A stretch of DNA of 42,747 nt, taken from NCBI GenBank assembly GCA_002413745.1, contig DHXP01000026.1:1-42747 (forward strand), in the 5' to 3' direction. Shown here piece after piece: positions 23,850 through 30,909 of this stretch. Each line of letters starts with the position of its first letter. Position 1 is the stretch's first letter. This stretch comes from Flavobacterium sp. UBA5153. Its GTDB lineage: Bacteria > Bacteroidota > Bacteroidia > Flavobacteriales > Flavobacteriaceae. The position numbers were made by a program, and so were the translations under genes. The notes below the pieces were generated by a model. It was not told where the DNA came from. It was given only the letters and a program-made list of their open reading frames with translations, and did not search any database.

Positions 23850-25664
23850 ATGAAATTAAATACAAGAAATTTTTATATACAAACAACTCCCTTCCCTTTG
23901 GGGAGGTCCCGATGGCTATCGGGAGGGGTGGGGATTTTGCTTTTATTTGTCCAATTTTCTTTCGCTCAAAAAAAGGAAGAAAACATTGGGACAGAAGTGG
24001 TAAATGTGGTAAAGCCTTACACGCCTACAATTTCGGATGCTTTCAAAGTAAAGGAAACTCCCGTTCTTGACGACGAAGGAAATACTAAAAAGGAAATCAT
24101 AAAATACACGATTTTTTCCTTTCCGGTGGCTTCGACTTTTACGCCATCCAAGGGAAAAGCCGAAGGTGTCGAAAAAGAGGAACAAGCGCATTTATTCAAA
24201 AATTATGCAACTTTCGGTGGTGGAAATTACGGAATTGTAAATGCTGAATTATTCGTAAATCAAGATTTGGATAATAACTCCTATGTGGGAGGAATGTTTC
24301 GCCATCTTTCCTCGCAAGGTTCCATAAAAGGGGTAGAATTAAGCAACAAGTTTTATGACACTTCTATTGATTTGACTTATGGAATTCACGAGAAAAATTT
24401 GTCTTGGAATGTTGATTTGGGTTACCAAAACCAGATTTATAATTGGTATGGTTTGCCAACAGGTTTCGGAAGTGCGTTAACTCCAAATGATAGAGCTAAT
24501 TTGATTGCAGGAATCAATCCACAGCAAAGCTACAATACCATTTATTTGGGAAGCAAAATAGAATTTAATGAAAGTTTTTTAAAGGAAGCAAGCGTGAAAT
24601 TCGATCATTTTTCGGATGCTTATGGTTCTTCGGAAAACAGATTTTATGTGAAGCCTTCGTTTCAATTTGATGTCGACGACAAGGAAATAAAAACGAATGT
24701 AATTGTTGATTATCTTGGAGGCAGTTTTAAAAAAGACTATTGGAACACCAATACAAACCCAATAAAATATGGGTATACCAATATTGGTATTGCGCCTAGT
24801 TTTGTGATGAACCAAGACGATTGGACGGTACATTTAGGAGCTGGTTTGTTTTATAGCATAGACAATCAAAACAGTAGCAATAAATTTTATGTTTATCCGC
24901 AAATTAATGCTTCCTACAAAGTTGTTGGTGATTTGATGATTTTTTATGCAGGAGCCGAAGGAAATTTGGGACAAAACTCCTATTCGGATTTTGTTAACTT
25001 AAATCCATTTTTGTCACCAACATTAAACATCGTACCAACGGACAAACAATATGATATTTTTGCTGGATTGAAAGGAAAAATCATCAATAATGTGAGTTAC
25101 AACATCCGTGGTTCTTATGTTAATGAAAGGAATAAAGCATTATTTAAAAGCAATGATTATAGCGAAATTAATCCTAGTGAAAATTACACTTTTGGAAATT
25201 CGATGCAAGTGGTTTATGATGATATGAAAACCTTGAGTTTTTATGGAGAATTAAAAGCTGATTTTTCGAAAGAGGTGACTTTTGGAATCAATGGAACTTT
25301 TAGCAGTTATACCAATAAAAATGAAGCGAAACCTTGGAATTTACCGGCAATTAAGTTGAGTTCTACCCTGGATTTTAATATTACTTCAAAATGGTATGCG
25401 GGAATTAATGTGTTTTATGTTGGTGAACGAAAAGACTTAAAAATAAATATGGATATTATTTCTATTGTGCCTATTGTTAATACTCCAATTACTTTGGATA
25501 GTTATTTCGATGTAAATGCCCATTTGGGGTTTAGATACAGCGATAGATTGACTGCCTTTTTGAGAGCCAATAACATTACAAACAAAACCTACGAAAAATG
25601 GCTGAATTATCCGGTTCAGGGGTTTCAGGTAGTTTTAGGAGCGAATTATAAATTTGATTTTTAA
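23850..25664 (+). CDS. TonB-dependent-receptor-like outer membrane beta-barrel protein
   Basis: This 604-residue protein has a hydrophobic export segment ILLLFVQFSFA followed by Q at ~29-40, then a short N-terminal part (EVVNVVKPYTPTISDAFK) and about 500 residues of alternating beta strands. It ends with YPVQGFQVVLGANYKFDF, a terminal aromatic residue as in TonB-dependent receptor barrels. A full plug domain is not recognisable, so it may be a plugless or scaffold barrel. The start codon region is odd: codons ~12-28 (TTPFPLGRSRWLSGGVG) are encoded by a repeat element, pushing the hydrophobic core away from the N terminus. No better in-frame ATG exists. It follows the TPR gene and is probably in the same operon. 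Confidence 0.85.
   Translation: MKLNTRNFYIQTTPFPLGRSRWLSGGVGILLLFVQFSFAQKKEENIGTEVVNVVKPYTPTISDAFKVKETPVLDDEGNTKKEIIKYTIFSFPVASTFTPSKGKAEGVEKEEQAHLFKNYATFGGGNYGIVNAELFVNQDLDNNSYVGGMFRHLSSQGSIKGVELSNKFYDTSIDLTYGIHEKNLSWNVDLGYQNQIYNWYGLPTGFGSALTPNDRANLIAGINPQQSYNTIYLGSKIEFNESFLKEASVKFDHFSDAYGSSENRFYVKPSFQFDVDDKEIKTNVIVDYLGGSFKKDYWNTNTNPIKYGYTNIGIAPSFVMNQDDWTVHLGAGLFYSIDNQNSSNKFYVYPQINASYKVVGDLMIFYAGAEGNLGQNSYSDFVNLNPFLSPTLNIVPTDKQYDIFAGLKGKIINNVSYNIRGSYVNERNKALFKSNDYSEINPSENYTFGNSMQVVYDDMKTLSFYGELKADFSKEVTFGINGTFSSYTNKNEAKPWNLPAIKLSSTLDFNITSKWYAGINVFYVGERKDLKINMDIISIVPIVNTPITLDSYFDVNAHLGFRYSDRLTAFLRANNITNKTYEKWLNYPVQGFQVVLGANYKFDF
23885..23934 (+). repeat. Repeat element with hairpin inserted in a signal-peptide coding region
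   Basis: The sequence actcccttccctttgggg, then aggtcccgatggctatcggg, then aggggtgggg belongs to the same family as 36591-36628 but carries an inner 7-bp hairpin (TCCCGAT, loop ggct, ATCGGGA, 23907-23924). It is read in frame as TTPFPLGRSRWLSGGVG. Confidence 0.75.
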
Positions 25665-25698
25665 CAGATTTAACTTTTTTAAGTTGACTCTAAAAAAT

Positions 25699-25748
25699 TA
25701 TACTAACGAAAAAAGGCTTCGTTTTAGAAGCCTTTTTTCGTTAGTATA
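25699..25748. terminator. Bidirectional terminator with a perfect 22-bp stem
   Basis: The arm 25699-25720 (TATACTAACG, six A, GGCTTC) is exactly repeated in inverse at 25727-25748 around a 6-nt loop. A and T runs on both sides allow termination in either direction. It separates the convergent beta-barrel and DUF2911 genes. Confidence 0.92.
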
Positions 25749-25756
25749 AAGAATAC

Positions 25757-26302
25757 TTATTCTGTGAAAGGAACAGCAACTCTAACTTTATCCCAACCCA
25801 AATTAAGTACTATTCCATTGTCAGACTTGGTAAAAACCATTGAAAAAGCTTCAAGTGATTCTTTTACTTCGGTTACGGGAACGGTTAATCGGGCAACATC
25901 ATTTTCTGGTTTATAAGAATAGGCTCCCCAAACGTTTAGGTCTTTATTGATGATAATGGTATACTTATTTTTATCAGGAATGGTATATAAAGTATAGGTA
26001 CCTGCTTGAATTTTGGTTTGTCCAAAAGTAAGATCCTTATAGAACGTAATTTCAGTTGCTTCATTAGCGCCGGTTCTCCAAACTTTTCCGAATGGAGTTA
26101 ACTCACTAAGACTTCGTCCTTTTAGCTGAGGTCTGCTGTAAGTAACTTTTACTATTTTTGACGGGATTTTATAATCGTTTGGATAGGAAGCTATATCCAT
26201 TGGGCTTTTGTCAAGGTCGGGAAATTTTTGAGCATTCGCATTAAAAGACAAAAGCATCGTAAATGCAAACATAATTGTGGTAACGAGTGTCGATTTTTTC
26301 AT
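25757..26302 (-). CDS. Exported DUF2911 protein
   Basis: This 181-residue protein has a signal peptide MKKSTLVTTIMFAFTMLLSF ending near NANAQ. The mature part has VKVTYSRPQLKGRSLSEL, PFGKVWRTGANEATEITFYKD, IQAGTYTLYTIP and NVWGAYSYKPENDVARLTVPV. These are the characteristic blocks of the DUF2911 family, which is frequent in Bacteroidota and has no established function. The family consists of small beta-rich envelope proteins. The gene stands alone between a terminator and a divergent gene. Confidence 0.9.
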   Translation of the reverse strand: MKKSTLVTTIMFAFTMLLSFNANAQKFPDLDKSPMDIASYPNDYKIPSKIVKVTYSRPQLKGRSLSELTPFGKVWRTGANEATEITFYKDLTFGQTKIQAGTYTLYTIPDKNKYTIIINKDLNVWGAYSYKPENDVARLTVPVTEVKESLEAFSMVFTKSDNGIVLNLGWDKVRVAVPFTE

Positions 26303-26433
26303 AGTTTCTATTAAAAAGGTTAGGATGTTAAAATTATAGATTGTGTCTTTATAAAGTTAAAAAATCGTGTTAAATTTTTGAATTAATTCTTTAAGTAGGG
26401 ATATAATAATGGGGAGACTCTATAATAAAAACA

Positions 26434-26441
26434 TAACTTTG
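26434..26441 (+). promoter_or_regulatory. Candidate -7 box TAACTTTG for the Gre-like gene
   Basis: It matches TAnnTTTG and lies 78 bp upstream of the ATG. No TTG -33 box at ideal spacing was found. Confidence 0.3.
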
Positions 26442-26519
26442 TTCACTTTTATGATGAATATGCCAGTCGTCCTTGTTTTTGGGGAATCTATTTCATTAAT
26501 CTGTTTTCAATAAAAAAAT

Positions 26520-26969
26520 ATGACTTTCAAACAAAAAATATATCTGCATTATCAGCAATTAGTCCAAGACAGAATCGATGTTTTCAAGGATATGATTGTG
26601 GCACTTACCGAAGATTCTAAGAATGACGCCAAAGGTTCTGCCGGCGACAAACACGAAACGGCTTTGTCGATGATGCACATCGAGCAGGAAAAACTCAATC
26701 GTAAATTGAGAGAAGTTTTGGAACAGAAAAATGTTTTAGACAAAATTGATTCAGCCACAATTGCCAAAACTATTATTTTGGGAAGTTTGGTCAAAGCCAA
26801 TGGAATATACTTGTATTTAAGCGTGGCGCTTCCAAAAATTAATGTCGAAGGAATTAACATCATTGCCTTGTCTCCACAATCTCCTTTGGGCAATAAATTA
26901 ATGGGGAATGAAGTTGGATTTTCGTTTGAGATTAATACTACTTCTTACACAATCGAGGAAATTTTATAG
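26520..26969 (+). CDS. Gre-factor-like protein (coiled coil plus FKBP-like GreA/GreB C-terminal domain)
   Basis: This 149-residue protein has a charged helical N-terminal half (DMIVALTEDSKNDAKGSAGD, then KHETALSMMHIEQEKLNRKL), a likely coiled-coil hairpin. The C-terminal half contains IIALSPQSPLGNKLMGNEVG, similar to the SP.SPxGxALxGkkvGD block of GreA/GreB. True Gre factors rescue backtracked RNA polymerase using two acidic residues at the coiled-coil tip; DSKND is a candidate tip but I cannot align it with certainty. Homologues in this group are sometimes labelled 3-oxoacyl-ACP synthase, for which I see no supporting motif. The gene stands alone, upstream of the RloAB-like module. Confidence 0.7.
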   Translation: MTFKQKIYLHYQQLVQDRIDVFKDMIVALTEDSKNDAKGSAGDKHETALSMMHIEQEKLNRKLREVLEQKNVLDKIDSATIAKTIILGSLVKANGIYLYLSVALPKINVEGINIIALSPQSPLGNKLMGNEVGFSFEINTTSYTIEEIL

Positions 26970-26974
26970 TTATA

Positions 26975-26997
26975 AATTTGTGAAATTTTCTCAAATT
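26975..26997. promoter_or_regulatory. 23-bp palindrome, copy 1, upstream of the RloAB-like module
   Basis: The left arm AATTTGTGAAA and right arm TTTCTCAAATT match in 10 of 11 positions around a central T. It overlaps the presumed -33 region of the module's promoter and resembles copy 2 at 19 of 23 positions. Confidence 0.6.
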
Positions 26998-27030
26998 GTT
27001 ATATTTACGAATATTTTATAATTACATTTG
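26996..27030 (+). promoter_or_regulatory. Candidate promoter of the RloAB-like module
   Basis: TTG at 26996-26998 and a perfect TAnnTTTG box (TACATTTG) at 27023-27030 are spaced by 24 bp, slightly longer than the usual 17-23. Transcription would begin near 27036, 39 bp before the ATG at 27075. Confidence 0.5.
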
Positions 27031-27035
27031 CTTAT

Positions 27036-27058
27036 AATTTGAGATTTTTTCTCAAAAT
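27036..27058. promoter_or_regulatory. 23-bp palindrome, copy 2, at the presumed transcription start
   Basis: AATTTGAGA and TCTCAAAAT form arms matching in 8 of 9 positions, with a T-rich centre. The centre is 61 bp from that of copy 1, close to six helical turns. It could be an operator or a 5' leader hairpin. Confidence 0.6.
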
Positions 27059-27074
27059 AAAAAAAATAGAAGTT

Positions 27075-28286
27075 ATGTTGTTAGAATTCACAGTCGGGAA
27101 TTTTTTATCATTTAAAGACAATAAAACCTTTAGTTTAGAAGCAGGAAGTATTTCTGAACTTAAAGAAAATGTAGTGAAAGAAGGAAAATACAAAGTCCTT
27201 CGTTCAGCAGTTATCTATGGCGCTAATTCAAGCGGTAAAAGTAATTTTATTAAAGCTTTGGATTTTATGGTTGAAACTATAAAGAATTCATCAAAGCTTA
27301 ATTCCACTGATAAATTAAATGTAAAGCCGTTTTTGTTAAATACTAAAACTGAAAATCTACCTTCTTTTTTTGAAATACTTTTTACGGAATCAAATAAGAG
27401 ATATCGTTATGGTTTTGAAATTGATAGTGATAAAATTCACTCTGAATGGTTGTTTATTTTGGATGAAAAATCAAAAAAAGAAGAATTATATTTTGTTCGT
27501 GAAATTAATGGAATTGGTGTTGCCGATATTTTTGAAGAAGCAAAAGGATTGGAAAGTAAAGCAAGAGATAATGGATTATTTCTTCCTTTAGTTGATCAGT
27601 TTAATATTGAAGTTGGAAAAATAATTATGCAGAATATCTCTAAGTTATATGTTAGATCAGGATTAGAGCATGGCAGCAGTGTGTTTGCAACTAATATGAT
27701 GTGTGACAATGATAGAGATCGGGGAATATTAAATACTTTTATCAAAAAATTAGATTTAGGTTTTGAAAATTTTAATCTTGAACAAAAAGAGGATATAGCT
27801 TTTGGAAATAGAGTGAGAACATTGCATAATGTATACGATAATAAGGGTAGTGTAGTTTCAAATTATGAATTTAATTTAAGTAATCAAGAATCATCTGGGA
27901 CTAATAAAATTTTCGATTTATCAGGCTTTGTTCTTTTATCAATTCAACTAGGATTGGTTTTAATAATTGACGAGTTAGATTCAAAATTACATCCTATTCT
28001 TACTCAAGAAATAATTAAATTGTTTAATAATCCGGAAACGAATCCTAAAAATGCACAACTGATTTTTACAACTCACGATACTAATTTATTAGGAGCGAAT
28101 TTGTTCAGAAGAGATCAAATTTGGTTTACGGAGAAAGACAAGATTGAATCTACGGATATGTATTCTTTGCTAGAGTTTAAAGATGAGAATGGTAAAACAG
28201 TCAGGAGTGATAGAAGTTTTGAAAAAGATTATATAAGAGGACGTTATGGTGCTATTCCGTATATTTCAAACTTTCAAGAAGTATAG
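27075..28286 (+). CDS. AAA15-family ATPase, RloA/AbiLi-like (predicted defence)
   Basis: This is an SMC/ABC-like ATPase of 403 residues. MLLEFTVGNFLSFKDNKTFS is the typical N-terminal strand pair. Walker A is GANSSGKS at residues 49-56, Walker B is LVLIIDELDSKLHP near residue 300, and the H-loop is FTTHDTNLLG. There is a LSNQESSGTNKIFDL signature-like region. This architecture is that of COG1106/AAA15 proteins such as RloA and lactococcal AbiLi. I prefer the ATG at 27075 over an in-frame TTG at 27039 because the conserved N terminus starts there and the TTG lies inside a palindrome. The RloB-like partner begins 2 bp after the stop. The likely role is nucleotide-gated anti-phage defence, inferred from family and gene pairing. 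Confidence 0.88.
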   Translation: MLLEFTVGNFLSFKDNKTFSLEAGSISELKENVVKEGKYKVLRSAVIYGANSSGKSNFIKALDFMVETIKNSSKLNSTDKLNVKPFLLNTKTENLPSFFEILFTESNKRYRYGFEIDSDKIHSEWLFILDEKSKKEELYFVREINGIGVADIFEEAKGLESKARDNGLFLPLVDQFNIEVGKIIMQNISKLYVRSGLEHGSSVFATNMMCDNDRDRGILNTFIKKLDLGFENFNLEQKEDIAFGNRVRTLHNVYDNKGSVVSNYEFNLSNQESSGTNKIFDLSGFVLLSIQLGLVLIIDELDSKLHPILTQEIIKLFNNPETNPKNAQLIFTTHDTNLLGANLFRRDQIWFTEKDKIESTDMYSLLEFKDENGKTVRSDRSFEKDYIRGRYGAIPYISNFQEV

Positions 28287-28288
28287 TT

Positions 28289-29011
28289 ATGGCAAATATC
28301 ATAAAAATTGATAATGCTGTTTTAAAACGTACTGCAAGAGTAGAAAAGAAACGTAAAGAAAAAACGAGAGAAGTTCGAGTTTACTTTTTAATTGTTTGTG
28401 AGGGCGAAAAAACAGAACCTAATTATTTCAAATCCTTTAAAACAAATGTAAAGTCATTTGTTTATACCATTGAGACTTTGGGAGAAGGTTCAAATACTAA
28501 AGATTTAGTCAAAAGAACTATTAAGGCAAGAAATAATTCGAGTCAAAAACCTGATAGTGTTTGGGCTGTTTTTGATAGAGATAGCTTTAGTCCAAATAAT
28601 TTTAATGGAGCAATTGAATTGGCTGAGAATAATGATATAAAAGTTGGTTGGTCAAACGAAGCTTTTGAATTGTGGTATTTGTTGCATTTTCAATATAGAA
28701 ATACTTCAATGTCAAGAGCTAACTATAAAAAAGTGATTGAAGATGAAATAAATGCTAAAATTGCTGCTCAATCAAAAAGCAAAAAACCTAAAAAATTTGA
28801 ATATAAAAAGAATAGTGCTGAAATGTATTCTATTTTAGAAAAGTATGGAAATCAAAAACAAGCCATAACTTATGCTAAAAAGTTGATTTTAAATCATAAT
28901 TGCAACAATTTTGCAATTCATAATCCTTGTACAAGAGTACATTTATTAGTTGAAGAGTTAAATGGTGATTCAGAAGCGTTGAATGAACAAATAAAACAAA
29001 AAAGCGAATAA
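28289..29011 (+). CDS. RloB-like protein with TOPRIM-type motifs (predicted defence effector)
   Basis: This 240-residue protein belongs to the RloB family. After a basic N terminus (KRTARVEKKRKEKTREVR) it has FLIVCEGEKTEPNYFKSF with Glu38, then VWAVFDRDSF with Asp96 and Asp98, matching the E and DxD elements of a TOPRIM fold. SNEAFELWYLLHF is another family hallmark, and the C-terminal part is helical and lysine rich. TOPRIM partners of AAA15 ATPases act as nucleases in systems such as PARIS and OLD/Gabija, and AbiL is an RloA/RloB-type pair as I recall. Together with the upstream ATPase it forms a two-gene unit. Target DNA or RNA is unknown. Confidence 0.88.
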   Translation: MANIIKIDNAVLKRTARVEKKRKEKTREVRVYFLIVCEGEKTEPNYFKSFKTNVKSFVYTIETLGEGSNTKDLVKRTIKARNNSSQKPDSVWAVFDRDSFSPNNFNGAIELAENNDIKVGWSNEAFELWYLLHFQYRNTSMSRANYKKVIEDEINAKIAAQSKSKKPKKFEYKKNSAEMYSILEKYGNQKQAITYAKKLILNHNCNNFAIHNPCTRVHLLVEELNGDSEALNEQIKQKSE

Positions 29012-29195
29012 AAATCTCTTAAAATCCTTGATGCTTGCATCTGTTTCATCTGTGTATCATTCTTCTGTGCCTGACTGCATTTCACAACAATATCACATAT
29101 TATAACAAAATTAAACATAATGTTAAATTAGTGTATTCTTTGGTTGAAAACCATCTAAATCATTAAAAAATAGAAATCCCTAATAAAACTTTTCG
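29012..29195. other. Spacer between the RloAB-like module and the gat operon
   Basis: There is no credible gene here. Early in it lies GATGC-tt-GCATC followed by tgtttcatctgtgtatcatt, phrasing like dispersed Flavobacterium spacer repeats. No good terminator stem for the RloB-like gene was found. Confidence 0.35.
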
Positions 29196-29203
29196 TAAAT
29201 TCG
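29196..29203 (+). promoter_or_regulatory. Candidate -7 box TAAATTCG for the gat operon
   Basis: It differs from TAnnTTTG by one base and lies 37 bp upstream of the ATG at 29241, a normal distance. No clear -33 TTG is seen. Confidence 0.35.
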
Positions 29204-29240
29204 CGACCTTAAAAGTTTGACTTTAAAACTAAATAAAATT

Positions 29241-29510
29241 ATGAACAAAACAATGACAGTCGACATATTGTCGAGTATTAAAGGAGCACAGCCTTCAGAG
29301 TCCGTGAACAAATTATTTGATGTAATTAAAAATGCAATTCCAACAAATAATAATTCTTTAAATAATGTCAATCATAATTGTGTGTCTGTAAGTAATTTAA
29401 GAGAAGATGTTGTGATAGAGAGTTCGGCTATTGAGAAACAAATAATTATAGAAAACTTCCCGAACAAGAAAAATGGTTTTTTAGTTGTTGCTAAAGTGAT
29501 AGAAGGATAA
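29241..29510 (+). CDS. Unrecognised 89-residue protein, first gene of the gat operon
   Basis: I do not recognise a family. The protein begins MNKTMTVDILSSIKGAQPSE, then SVNKLFDVIKNAIPTNN, an Asn-rich stretch (NNNSLNNVNHN), and VVIESSAIEKQIIIENFPNK, ending in a hydrophobic strand GFLVVAKVIEG. There is no signal peptide, Cys pair or membrane segment. It occupies the place where GatC is found in gatCAB operons and is similar in size (~90-100), but lacks the GatC pattern of helices with LARLxL and VxGVxPM. The gatA ATG follows one base after its stop, so translation is coupled. I chose the ATG at 29241; an in-frame TTG eight codons upstream is less likely. It may be a GatC replacement or a regulator of the fused enzyme. 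Confidence 0.7.
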   Translation: MNKTMTVDILSSIKGAQPSESVNKLFDVIKNAIPTNNNSLNNVNHNCVSVSNLREDVVIESSAIEKQIIIENFPNKKNGFLVVAKVIEG

Positions 29511-29511
29511 A

Positions 29512-30909
29512 ATGGAATCTCAAATAAAAAAAATACACCAACAATTGGTGTCAAAACAAATAACTTGTACTGCTTTGGTACAAGAAAAATTAGACTTACT
29601 TCAACAAAATACCTACAACACTGTAAATTCTTTATTAGATACTTTAGCCTTAGAATTAGCTGCTAAGGTGGATGCTAAAATTGAAAACGGTGAAACAATA
29701 GGTTTATTAGAAGGAATTCCTTTTGGAATTAAAGATGTATATATGTTACAAGGAACTTACGCTACTGCAAGTTCTAATATGTTAAAAAATTATAAATCAC
29801 CTTACACAGCTACTGCAATTCAAAAATTATTGGATGCAGGCGCTATTCCATTAGTGAAAGAAAACTGTGATAGTTTTGGACACGGATCTTCTAGCGAAAA
29901 CACGATTTTTGGTGCTGTAAAAAATGCTATCGATCCAGCATTAGTTGCTGGAGGTTCAAGTGGAGGCTCTGCAGTTAATGTTGCAAAAGAATATACTGCG
30001 TTTTCAATTGGTGGAGATACTGGAGGTTCGATTCGTCAGCCTGCTGGGTACAACCATATTTATGGTTTTAAACCAACTTACGGAAGAATTTCCAGATTTG
30101 GTCTCATGGCCTACGCATCTTCTACAGATTGTGTTGGTCCATTGGCAAAATCAATTGAAGACATTCGAATTGTGTTGAATGTAATGAGCGGGAAAGACCC
30201 AAAAGATCAAACTTCAATTACTTCAACAGAAATTAGTGAAGATGCGATTGTAACTTCAACTGTGAAAACAATTGGGTATTTCAAAAACTTTATTGAAAGT
30301 GATGCAATTGATAGTCAAATAAAAGCTGATTTCTTAACCACTATCGAAAAACTGAAAGCCAAAGGAATTGCGGTAAAAGAATTGGATTTTTTCAAATCCG
30401 ATATTTTAGTTTCAACTTATTATACATTGGCAATGGCAGAAACAGCTTCGAATTTATCTCGTTTAGACGGTACCAATTATGGTAACCGTATTGAAGCAGA
30501 GAATTTAATTGAAACCTATGCTGTGACTCGTTCTGAAAATTTTTCAGAAGAAACAAAACGTAGAATTGTAGGTGGAAACCAAGTATTGTCACAAGGTTTT
30601 TCGGATGAAATATATTTAAAAGGATTGGCTTTAAGAGACCAAATTTCTGAAAACTTCAGTAAAGATTTTCAAGAAGTTGATATTATTTTATCGCCAGTTA
30701 CACCAAGTACTCCTCCTAAAATTGGAGACAGTTTAAAAGATCCATTGGCTATGTATTTATCAGATGCCTATACGGTTGGTTTTAGTTTAGGGCAATTGCC
30801 AACTTTAACTGTACCACAAGGAACAAGCACCGGATTGCAAATTACTGCAGCAAAAAATAATGATGAATTAGTGTTGAAGTTTGCTAACTTCTTAAAAGAA
30901 ACGATATAA
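29512..30909 (+). CDS. gatA: Asp-tRNA(Asn)/Glu-tRNA(Gln) amidotransferase subunit A
   Basis: GatA is the glutaminase that releases ammonia for tRNA-dependent amidation. This 465-residue protein has the amidase signature: Lys74 in GIPFGIKDVYM, cis-Ser149 in AGGSSGGSAVN and nucleophile Ser173 in GGDTGGSIRQP. The spacings of 75 and 24 residues equal those of Staphylococcus GatA (Lys79, Ser154, Ser178). YGFKPTYGRISRFGLMAYASS, the amidase substrate-channel region, follows. It should be catalytically complete. The stop overlaps the start of the gatB-aspS fusion by one base (TAATG), giving strict coupling between ammonia source and transamidase. Confidence 0.95.
   Translation: MESQIKKIHQQLVSKQITCTALVQEKLDLLQQNTYNTVNSLLDTLALELAAKVDAKIENGETIGLLEGIPFGIKDVYMLQGTYATASSNMLKNYKSPYTATAIQKLLDAGAIPLVKENCDSFGHGSSSENTIFGAVKNAIDPALVAGGSSGGSAVNVAKEYTAFSIGGDTGGSIRQPAGYNHIYGFKPTYGRISRFGLMAYASSTDCVGPLAKSIEDIRIVLNVMSGKDPKDQTSITSTEISEDAIVTSTVKTIGYFKNFIESDAIDSQIKADFLTTIEKLKAKGIAVKELDFFKSDILVSTYYTLAMAETASNLSRLDGTNYGNRIEAENLIETYAVTRSENFSEETKRRIVGGNQVLSQGFSDEIYLKGLALRDQISENFSKDFQEVDIILSPVTPSTPPKIGDSLKDPLAMYLSDAYTVGFSLGQLPTLTVPQGTSTGLQITAAKNNDELVLKFANFLKETI

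Noticed and set aside
23816-24070. 84-codon plus-strand ORF overlapping the beta-barrel start
   Set aside because: It is in another frame over the repeat element and the conserved start of the barrel protein, with no recognisable domain.
27039-27074. TTG start for the AAA15 ATPase, 12 codons upstream
   Set aside because: The extension MRFFLKIKKIEV is encoded by the palindrome and leader. The conserved MLLEFTVGNFLSF begins at the ATG 27075.
29217-29240. TTG start for the small gat-operon protein
   Set aside because: An ATG eight codons later is preceded at a good distance by a promoter-like box, and the extension MTLKLNKI looks like leader.
29241-29510. Ordinary gatC
   Set aside because: Position and size fit, but none of the GatC sequence blocks can be seen, so I left it unnamed.
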